DNA of 64,000 nt, from NCBI GenBank assembly GCA_945860135.1, contig CAMAPK010000001.1, positions 146,381 to 210,380 on the forward strand. The letters run 5' to 3'. Below the pieces are notes generated by a model. That model worked only from the letters and a program-made list of their open reading frames with translations, did not search any database and was not told the DNA's origin. Below are positions 58,392-64,000 of this stretch, one piece after another. Source of the stretch: Nitrosovibrio sp. Nv4 (GTDB lineage: Bacteria; Pseudomonadota; Gammaproteobacteria; Burkholderiales; Nitrosomonadaceae). Position 1 is the first letter of the stretch. Each line of letters begins with the position of its first letter. The position numbers and the translations under genes are program-made.

Positions 58392-58403
58392 GAGTAATCA
58401 GCA

Positions 58404-59402
58404 GTGATAAAAACAAATAATCCGTCCCCACAAGACTTTTCCACTCTCCCTCCCGATAGCGTATTGAACGCGCTGGAAAGCGTGGGCTTCCGCAGCGATG
58501 GCCGCCTGCTGGCGCTCAACAGCTACGAGAACCGCGTTTATCAGATCGGCTTGGAAGAAGGCGCGCCGCTGGTGGCGAAATTCTATCGTCCTGGGCGCTG
58601 GACGGATGCTGCCATACTCGAAGAACACGCCTTCGTGCAGGAACTGGTCGAGCGCGAAATTCCGGTTGTGCCCGCACTGGTGCTGGAGGGGAAAACGCTG
58701 CACAGTTTCGAGGGATTCCGCTTCGCTGTTTTTCCCAAGCACGGTGGCCGCGCGCCCGAACTGGAAGGCCGCTCCACGCTGGAATGGATGGGCCGCTTCC
58801 TCGGGCGCATCCACGCTGTCGGCGCGCTCAAGCCGTTTCGCGAACGCCCCACGCTGGATATCGCCAGCTTCGGCGAGCGGCCGCGCGATTATCTGCTGGC
58901 GCATGAATTCATTCCGGCTGATCTCGATGCGGCTTATCGCAGCGCGGTGGATCAGGCGCTGGACGGCGTGCGCCACTGCTTTGCGCGGGCAGGGGAAGTG
59001 CGCGCCTTGCGCCTGCACGGCGACTGCCACGTGGGCAACGTGCTATGGACGGAGCAAGGTCCGCACTTCGTGGATTTTGACGACAGCCGCATGGGGCCGG
59101 CGGTGCAGGATTTGTGGATGCTGTTGTCAGGCGACCGCCCCGACATGGTACGGCAGTTGACCGACGTGCTGGCCGGGTATGAGGATTTTTGCGATTTCGA
59201 CGAACGCGAATTGCATCTGATCGAGGCGCTGCGCACCCTGCGCCTGATCCATTATGCGGCATGGCTCGCACAGCGCTGGGATGACCCCGCCTTCAAGCAG
59301 GCATTCCCGTGGTTCAACACCCAACGCTATTGGCAGGATCGCATCCTCGAATTGCGCGAACAGATCGCGTTGATGGATGAGCCGCCGTTGTGGCAGGCGT
59401 GA
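58404..59402 (+). CDS. srkA: Stress-response serine/threonine protein kinase SrkA (YihE/RdoA)
   Basis: 332 aa. Aminoglycoside-phosphotransferase-like kinase that in E. coli counters stress-induced cell death. Visible: NSYENRVYQIG near the N-terminus, the catalytic loop RLHGDCHVGNVLW, and the metal-binding HFVDFDDSRMGPAVQDLW. Length matches the family. The start codon is a GTG or ATG close to the terminator upstream; the frame beginning at 58404 gives the usual N-terminus. Confidence 0.93.
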   Translation: MIKTNNPSPQDFSTLPPDSVLNALESVGFRSDGRLLALNSYENRVYQIGLEEGAPLVAKFYRPGRWTDAAILEEHAFVQELVEREIPVVPALVLEGKTLHSFEGFRFAVFPKHGGRAPELEGRSTLEWMGRFLGRIHAVGALKPFRERPTLDIASFGERPRDYLLAHEFIPADLDAAYRSAVDQALDGVRHCFARAGEVRALRLHGDCHVGNVLWTEQGPHFVDFDDSRMGPAVQDLWMLLSGDRPDMVRQLTDVLAGYEDFCDFDERELHLIEALRTLRLIHYAAWLAQRWDDPAFKQAFPWFNTQRYWQDRILELREQIALMDEPPLWQA

Positions 59403-59433
59403 CTCGCCGACTCTGCACAGACAAGCTCAACTT

Positions 59434-59466
59434 CCGTTCGCCCTGAGCCTGTCGAAGGGAGAACGG
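59434..59466. repeat. REP-like repeat (GAGCCTGTCGAAGG type), copy 2
   Basis: CCGTTCGCCCT and AGGGAGAACGG flank GAGCCTGTCGA, forming an imperfect hairpin. The core is shared with 40419-40446. It lies between srkA and the YchJ gene. Confidence 0.75.
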
Positions 59467-59495
59467 CCTCTAAATTTCTATCCGGCTGCAACAAT

Positions 59496-59900
59496 ATGAA
59501 CAAACAGATCATTCTTTGCCCTTGCAGGGGCGGCAACAAGGAATATGCCGAATGCTGCGGTCGCTATCTGGACGGCGGCGAAACCGCACCCACTGCAGAA
59601 ACATTGATGCGTTCGCGCTACACCGCCTACACGCTCGGGCGCGAAGATTACCTGCTGGCAACCTGGCATGCCAACACGCGTCCGACCGCACTGGAACTGG
59701 TAAACGAACCGAGCAAAAAATGGCTGGGACTGGAAGTGCAGCGCCATGAACAGCCGCAGCCGGATCATGCGGTTGTGGAATTTGTGGCGCGCTACAAGGT
59801 GGGGGGACGCGCACATCGCCTGCATGAAATCAGCCGCTTCTTGCGCGAGTCGGGGCGGTGGCTGTATGTGGATGGCGACATATCGCCTGAGGCAAAGTAA
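59496..59900 (+). CDS. ychJ: YchJ family protein (UPF0225)
   Basis: 134 aa. The N-terminal zinc-type segment CPCRGGNKEYAECCGRYLDG is a SEC-C-like CxC...CC motif, followed by PTAETLMRSRYTAYTLGRED, the family hallmark, and an NTF2-like C-terminal half (YKVGGRAHRLHEISRF, then GRWLYVDGD). Function unknown. It converges with the RIO kinase gene with no gap. Confidence 0.92.
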   Translation: MNKQIILCPCRGGNKEYAECCGRYLDGGETAPTAETLMRSRYTAYTLGREDYLLATWHANTRPTALELVNEPSKKWLGLEVQRHEQPQPDHAVVEFVARYKVGGRAHRLHEISRFLRESGRWLYVDGDISPEAK

Positions 59901-60752
59901 CTAGCGTGCCATAGCCGCGCGATAAAGCTGCCGCGCCTCTTCTTCCTTGAGCGTATCGTTGATTTCACGCATGACGCCGTTCATGTCGACCGGCTTCTCG
60001 ACACGCTCGAAGCACCCGGTCAGAACACTCTCCGGACGCAGCTGGCTGCTCTGGTAGAGCGACCATATCTCCATGCCATAGTCGGTGGTCAGCAACTCGG
60101 GTGCAAAGCGGCCAAAGTAAGTGGCCAGATTCTCGACATCCCGCAGCAGCATTTTGCTGGCCTGATTGTTGGCAGCCGCGTCGATGGCCTGGGGCAGGTC
60201 GATGATGACGGGCCCTTCGCTGTCAACCAGCACGTTGTATTCGGACAGATCGCCGTGCACGATCCCGGCGCAAAGCATGCGCACCACCTGCGTGATCAAG
60301 ATGTGGTGGTATTCGCGCGCCAGCTCGGCAGTGAGCAATAGATCGTTGAGCCGCGGCGCGGCATTGCCCTCGCTGTCGGTCACCAGTTCCATCAGCAGCA
60401 CGCCCTCATGAAAGTTATACGGCTTAGGCACGCGCACACCTGCAGCGGCGAGCCGGTACAAAGCCGCCACTTCGGCATTTTGCCAAGCCTCTTCCTGCGC
60501 TTTGCGTCCATAGCTGGTGCCTTTTTCCATGGCGCGCGCACGACGGCTGTTTTTCACTTTGCGGCCTTCGGTGTAATCCACGCTCTGGCGGAAACTGCGC
60601 TTGTTGGCCTCTTTGTAAACTTTCGCGCAACGCACTTCTTCTCCGCAGCGCACCACGAAGACCGTGGCCTCTTTGCCACTCATCAACTGCCGGATGACCT
60701 CATCGACCAGGCCATCCTGGATCAGTGGTTCAATTCTTTTTGGGGGTTTCAT
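59901..60752 (-). CDS. RIO-family protein serine kinase
   Basis: 283 aa. RIO1-like fold: the ATP lysine region SGKEATVFVVRCGEE and CAKVYKE, the catalytic HGDLSEYNVLV and the metal-binding VIIDLPQAID. Bacterial members occur sporadically; targets unknown. Two unrelated kinases (this and SrkA) lie within 2.4 kb. The gene abuts the YchJ stop. Confidence 0.92.
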   Translation of the reverse strand: MKPPKRIEPLIQDGLVDEVIRQLMSGKEATVFVVRCGEEVRCAKVYKEANKRSFRQSVDYTEGRKVKNSRRARAMEKGTSYGRKAQEEAWQNAEVAALYRLAAAGVRVPKPYNFHEGVLLMELVTDSEGNAAPRLNDLLLTAELAREYHHILITQVVRMLCAGIVHGDLSEYNVLVDSEGPVIIDLPQAIDAAANNQASKMLLRDVENLATYFGRFAPELLTTDYGMEIWSLYQSSQLRPESVLTGCFERVEKPVDMNGVMREINDTLKEEEARQLYRAAMAR

Positions 60753-61032
60753 TGGTGTCGCACTGCGCTCATGTTTCTCCGTTCATCCTGAAAACAACCA
60801 ATACCACGGAACACACGGAATATACAGGAAAAAGCAGGGCTTAAACTGTATCCGTCAATACTCTTTTCAACATCTGATTAGTTATTCGGTACACGGATGG
60901 ATACGCTTCTGAACGAATCAAATGGAGCGCTTATCGCCTGACTTTACTAGAATTTACATATAGCACATGTACGAGAAGAGTCTCATGGCTCAACTATTCA
61001 GTGTGTAGCGGGGTTGCGCATGGAAGATTGGG
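60753..61032. other. Non-coding stretch before the repeat array
   Basis: About 280 bp with no frame that I can support, no tRNA shape and no recognised repeat. It separates the RIO kinase start from the array and may hold the kinase promoter. Confidence 0.4.
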
Positions 61033-61724
61033 GAAATCCCCCCTAGCCCCCCTTTTTCAAAGGGGGAGACAACGGGTGCGACTCCCACAGCCTCGACCTT
61101 AATCCCCCCCTTTGAAAAAGGGGGCTGAGGGTAGCGTCGCTGGCGCCTGGTCCGACGCACCTATTGTTCTCCCCCTTTGAAAAAGAGAAGCTGTGGGAGC
61201 CGTACCCGTTGTCTCCCTCTTTGAAAGAGGGGAGATTAAGGGTGTCGTCACTGGTGCATGGTCCGGCTCACTCATTATTCTCCCCCTTTGAAAAAGGGAG
61301 GCTGAGGGGGACGCACCCGCTGTCTCCCCCTTTGAAAAGGCGAGGTTGAGGGAGCCGCACCCGTTGCCTCCCTCTTTGAAAGAGGGGGAATTAAGGGTGT
61401 CGTCACTGGTGCATGGTCCGGCTCACTCATTATTCTCCCCCTTTGAAAAAGAGAGGCTGAGGGAGCCGTACCCGTTGTCTCCCCCTTTGAAAAAGAGAAG
61501 CTGTGGGAGCCGCACCAGTTGTCTCCCCCTTTGAAAAAGAGAAGCTGTGGGGGCCGCACCCGTTGCCTCCCTCTTTGAAAGAGGGGGGATTAAGGGTGTC
61601 GTCACTGGTGCATGGTCCGGCTCACTCATTATTCTCCCCCTTTGAAAAAGAGAGGCTGAGGGAGCCGTACCCGTTGTCTCCCCCTTTGAAAAAGGGGGAT
61701 TAAGGGGGATTAAGGGGGATTTCT
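61033..61724. repeat. Tandem array of CCCCCTTTGAAAAAG hairpin cores
   Basis: Thirteen copies of a core CCCC(C/T)TTTGAAA(A/G)AG, each able to fold back on itself, lie about 42-67 bp apart (near 61047 inverted, then 61106, 61170, 61215, 61281, 61325, 61369, 61436, 61480, 61524, 61567, 61634, 61678). Longer blocks repeat too: TTAAGGGTGTCGTCACTGGT and its downstream 50 bp occur three times (about 61236, 61391, 61590), 155 and 199 bp apart; the 44-bp difference equals one extra core unit. The first core is inverted relative to the rest, so the ends look like inverted repeats. The DUF559 gene starts 18 bp later. Confidence 0.88.
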
Positions 61725-61742
61725 GGATTTGGAGATTTATTT

Positions 61743-62123
61743 ATGGAACGCTACCACTCAAAACTTAAAGGACTCTCCCGCACGCTCAGAACCAACCTGA
61801 CCGATGCAGAGCAAGTACTGTGGCAGCACATTCGCCGCAAGCAAATACAGGGCGTGCAGTTCTATCGTCAAAAACCATTGCTCGCATTCATTGTGGATTT
61901 TTATTGTCCGGCTGCAAAACTGGTGATCGAACTCGATGGCAGTCAACACTATGATGAAGAACACCAGAATAAAGACCAAGCGCGCGATGACACGCTGGCT
62001 GAATTGGGTTTGCAAGTACTGCGCTTTGATAATCGGCAAGTGTTGCTGGAGATGGATGCGGTGCTGGCTGTGATTGATGCAACAGTGAAGAAACGGGTGG
62101 TCGTTGAGAAAAACAGGGAGTAG
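61743..62123 (+). CDS. DUF559 family (Vsr-like) endonuclease-domain protein
   Basis: 126 aa. A PD-(D/E)xK-type fold related to very-short-patch repair nucleases: LRTNLTDAEQVLWQHIRRKQ, then GVQFYRQKPLLAFIVDFYCP, with Asp in FIVDFYC and the catalytic pattern VIELDGSQH, and EELGLQVLRF-like DTLAELGLQVLRFDN. Activity has not, to my knowledge, been settled. The ribosome site GGAG lies just beyond the last repeat unit, so array and gene adjoin. I recall similar repeats beside DUF559 genes in other genomes. Confidence 0.88.
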   Translation: MERYHSKLKGLSRTLRTNLTDAEQVLWQHIRRKQIQGVQFYRQKPLLAFIVDFYCPAAKLVIELDGSQHYDEEHQNKDQARDDTLAELGLQVLRFDNRQVLLEMDAVLAVIDATVKKRVVVEKNRE

Positions 62124-62214
62124 TTTCGGCACCCGCGCGCTGACTGCCATTTGCCACAGAATCCGGCGTACAGTTTTTTGCGTGCCAATAGTGCCGTCGC
62201 ATTTAGCGCTTGTG

Positions 62215-62427
62215 TCAGCGTTTTCGGAGTGGATCCAACAGGGATGCCAGTCCATTGTGATCCAGCTCTTGCATCAACGCCAGGAGATTGCCGATCTCGC
62301 CGGGAGGAAACCCTTTGCGAGCAAACCAGTTAAGGTATCTCCCCGGCAAATCGGCTATCAGATGGCCTTTGTATTTGCCGTAAGGCATGACTCGGGTAAC
62401 CAGTAGCTGCAAGTCTTCCGGATTCAT
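62215..62427 (-). CDS. DUF3820 family protein
   Basis: 70 aa. The sequence MNPEDLQLLVTRVMPYGKYK, then LIADLPGRYLNWFARKGFP and ALMQELDHNGLASLLDPLR, is a full match in length and pattern to DUF3820 proteins. Function unknown; the MPFGKYKG-type motif recalls a nuclease-associated element in some larger proteins. Confidence 0.9.
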   Translation of the reverse strand: MNPEDLQLLVTRVMPYGKYKGHLIADLPGRYLNWFARKGFPPGEIGNLLALMQELDHNGLASLLDPLRKR

Positions 62428-62505
62428 CGCTGCCAGGTGTCTTCGATTTTGGGAACATCATTTTATGCGAACAATGCAGTTCCTCACAATTGGCGTGGGG
62501 AGATT

Positions 62506-62853
62506 TTAGTGGCGGCGGGCTGAGGAACATCTCGCGACAGCGATCCCGCTGGCGCACCCCGGCGCCATCACGGTTCTGATAATCTTCACTGCGACGCCCA
62601 CTTCGCCGTCGCGCGACTCGATGCGCACAATCTCTCCGTCGCACATGAGCATCAGTTTGCCGCGCGAGTCATTGAGTCTGATCGTTGGGTTGATTTTGCT
62701 TCCGGGTGCGTAAGACGCATCCGCCAAATCCGCTGCGATATACATCCCCGACGGACTGATATCGCGTGTAATTCCCACTGTACCTCCCAGCTTCACGGAA
62801 TACGCAGCGAGCAGCCGCTCTTCTTTCCTGAAATTTTTCATTGATGCGCCCAT
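62506..62853 (-). CDS. PilZ-domain protein
   Basis: 115 aa. The cyclic-di-GMP binding pattern is visible: an N-terminal RKEER (RxxxR) and DISPSGMYI (D/NxSxxG), followed by beta strands (RGKLMLMCDGEIVRIE, then GEVGVAVKI). A single small PilZ domain is expected to act as a cyclic-di-GMP receptor for a partner protein. Translation may instead begin at codon 5 (62841). The gene at 14163-16001 is a possible source or sink of the ligand. Confidence 0.8.
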   Translation of the reverse strand: MGASMKNFRKEERLLAAYSVKLGGTVGITRDISPSGMYIAADLADASYAPGSKINPTIRLNDSRGKLMLMCDGEIVRIESRDGEVGVAVKIIRTVMAPGCASGIAVARCSSARRH

Positions 62854-63043
62854 GAACTGTTTATGAATTTATATCTCGCGTCGCCTTGCATGCGAGCGCT
62901 GACCCTATGACTCAGGCGTCATATACTAGACTTTGCGCTGAAAACGGTCATGGAACAGATCTATTGAATTGAACAGGCCCACATAGCATGTTACTGCTAT
63001 GCGGATTGCGGTTCGTTGCATCCGGATTCGCTCTGGATCATGG

Positions 63044-63589
63044 CTAAGCCAGCTCAATCCCTTCGTACGCCAGTTCAAGAGTTTCAATCGCCACATCGCC
63101 TCCCGCTTTACCGCTGAGGGCCGGTCCCACCCATTTAATGGGATAGGCATTGGAGAATTTCCAGCGCAGCTTCACACTGAGACCATCGATGTCATATACA
63201 GCGATGCTGCCATGCGCGCGCCGAACCTTTCCTTTAATAACGTCGTTGTGCCAGTTGTACAGCTCGCGCGAGTTGGTAAGCCCTTTTTTAAGAACGATAC
63301 TTGCGCGCTTTGTTTGACCGGGCATCTTGTGCGCGGCCGTATTCTTCTCTTTCCCGTGACGCTCGGTCAGGTCCGCCGGGTCCGCTTGCAGCTCATGCGG
63401 CGGCAGGATCTCGTCCGCTGCCGTGGCCAAACGCATGGCGCCTTCGCGGTGCAAATCATCTGATCCATCCCGGGGAGGCAGGTCGCCCTCTTCCACCAAG
63501 CCACTGCACTCGCTAAAACTTGCCCGCCCGATGCCATCGATCTCGACCAGAAAATTGAAACTGCGATAAGGATCTTTTCTCTCTGCCAC
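63044..63589 (-). CDS. Contractile-tail tube-like protein with an internal insertion
   Basis: 181 aa. The start RKDPYRSFNFLVEIDGIGRA followed by FSECSGL, then MPGQTKRASIVLKKGLTNSR, YNWHNDVI and VAIETLELAYEGIEL match the phage tail-tube family also used by extracellular contractile injection systems (TIGR02241 type, usually about 145-150 aa). About 35 extra residues, rich in Asp, Glu and Pro, sit between SGLV and KMPGQTK (about 33-90). No other tail gene is near, so this is an orphan. A correctly spaced GGAGGT lies before the ATG. Confidence 0.75.
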   Translation of the reverse strand: MAERKDPYRSFNFLVEIDGIGRASFSECSGLVEEGDLPPRDGSDDLHREGAMRLATAADEILPPHELQADPADLTERHGKEKNTAAHKMPGQTKRASIVLKKGLTNSRELYNWHNDVIKGKVRRAHGSIAVYDIDGLSVKLRWKFSNAYPIKWVGPALSGKAGGDVAIETLELAYEGIELA

Positions 63590-63855
63590 GGTTACCTCCG
63601 CTTATTTGATGACGGCTGACCCGCCTTGCCAAATGCCGATGCGCACATACAATGCAGCCTTCCCGGTTTCACTGAAAAATGTGACATCATGCTGCTGTTG
63701 TGTCGAGAGCAGGCCTCAGGATCCGGGCTGAATTGGCTCGCCGGTTCGGACTCGAACAAGATAACAGTTTACCTAAGGTGCCTGAATATTTTTAGCCATG
63801 ATGCCATTGATGTATTGTGGCTATAATTGACCGGAACCATTTATAGCCCCCCGTA
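63590..63855. other. Non-coding stretch before the IS110 element
   Basis: About 265 bp with no supported gene on either strand. It likely contains the promoter of the tail-tube-like gene and the target site of the insertion element. Confidence 0.4.
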
Positions 63856-64000
63856 ATGGAATGGACGCCCACTTTCTAAAACGGCATCTGAGTGCCAAAG
63901 TAGTGGTGGCATTACTACCACTAAAATAGAAAGGAGCGTCCGACATGAAGATTACGACAATTGGCATTGATTTGGCAAAGGCAGTATTTCAGATTCACGG
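63856..64000 (+). mobile_element. Left end of an IS110-family insertion sequence (truncated by window)
   Basis: A roughly 90-bp leader precedes an IS110-type transposase start. The left boundary is placed near TAATGGAATGGACGCCC by eye and is uncertain by 20 bp or more. The leader holds a hairpin TAGTGGT (63901-63907) / ACCACTA (63917-63923). The remainder of the element is outside the window. Confidence 0.65.
63945..64000 (+). CDS. IS110-family transposase, 3' part outside window
   Basis: Only 18 codons are visible: MKITTIGIDLAKAVFQIH. The first catalytic Asp of the RuvC-like DEDD domain is in GIDLAK, the usual N-terminus of IS110/IS1111 recombinases. AAGGAG lies 9 nt upstream of the ATG. 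Such enzymes recombine DNA under guidance of an RNA made from the element's non-coding end. Confidence 0.85.
   Translation, partial: MKITTIGIDLAKAVFQIH

Noticed and set aside
61164..61703. Short open frames of about 60-95 codons within the repeat array on both strands
   Set aside because: Their translations are just the repeat (PPLKKG, FFKGG type) and show no gene structure.
61033..61724. CRISPR array
   Set aside because: Repeats are of unequal spacing, the intervening segments are themselves repeated rather than unique spacers, and no cas gene is present.
63626..63826. 66-codon plus-strand frame before the IS110 end
   Set aside because: No ribosome site, motif or conservation that I recognise.

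Overview
The window is about 64 kb of a chromosome from a Betaproteobacterium. The best fit is the Nitrosomonadales (Gallionellaceae or Nitrosomonadaceae type): protein similarity as I recall it, the ntrY-ntrX then tkt-gap-pgk-pyk-fba order, an S-adenosylhomocysteine (SAH) riboswitch upstream of ahcY, and moderately high G+C. I cannot name a genus from the sequence alone, and no rRNA or tRNA gene was recognised.

Layout. (1) 1-2.6 kb: the 3' part of an NtrY-type sensor kinase and an NtrX-type regulator whose AAA+ ATPase domain has lost its key motifs. (2) 2.7-9.8 kb: a co-directional carbon operon, transketolase, GAPDH, phosphoglycerate kinase, pyruvate kinase and class II aldolase. These enzymes serve both the Calvin cycle and gluconeogenesis; no RuBisCO gene is in the window. 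(3) 9.9-14 kb, minus strand: yggX, ppk and a CYTH-CHAD protein, a polyphosphate module. (4) 14-20.3 kb: an EAL-CBS-GGDEF protein, a lipoprotein, phoU and a zone of gene decay (ppx stub, IS5-type transposase relic, isolated pyruvate-kinase-like N-terminal piece, DUF2283 relic). (5) 20.3-28.3 kb: argA, rsmE, a thioredoxin-like protein, an inositol-phosphatase-family protein, trkA-trkH and a serine/alanine-glyoxylate aminotransferase. (6) 28.4-32.4 kb, minus strand: the SAM cycle genes metK, ahcY (SAH riboswitch in its leader) and metF, with a DUF2024 gene. (7) 32.5-35.7 kb: pstS and an OprO/OprP-type phosphate porin, both preceded by Pho-box-like repeats. (8) 36-40.4 kb: two small exported proteins, a secreted SRPBCC protein, a DCC protein, pyrC and gdhA.

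(9) 40.7-51.8 kb is a compact defence island between housekeeping genes. On the plus strand: hsdR, an hsdM-hsdS fusion, an AAA ATPase, a possible Toprim-like partner, an hsdS-end relic and a HEPN-like protein. On the minus strand: XRE/ImmA protein, PIN protein, TIGR04255-family protein, a chimeric PrlF-like antitoxin candidate and the toxin YhaV. The two operons run towards each other and stop 4 nt apart.

(10) 52-60.8 kb returns to core genes: succinate-semialdehyde dehydrogenase, lytic transglycosylase, an NDUFA9-like protein, cca, a second secreted SRPBCC protein, srkA, ychJ and a RIO kinase. (11) 61-64 kb is accessory again: a roughly 690-bp array of 13 CCCCCTTTGAAAAAG-type cores directly before a DUF559 (Vsr-like) nuclease gene, then DUF3820, PilZ, an orphan contractile-tail tube protein and the left end of an IS110-family element running off the window.

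The best candidates for something undescribed are the ATPase plus Toprim-like pair embedded in the type I restriction operon, the chimeric YhaV antitoxin, and the repeat array linked to the DUF559 nuclease.
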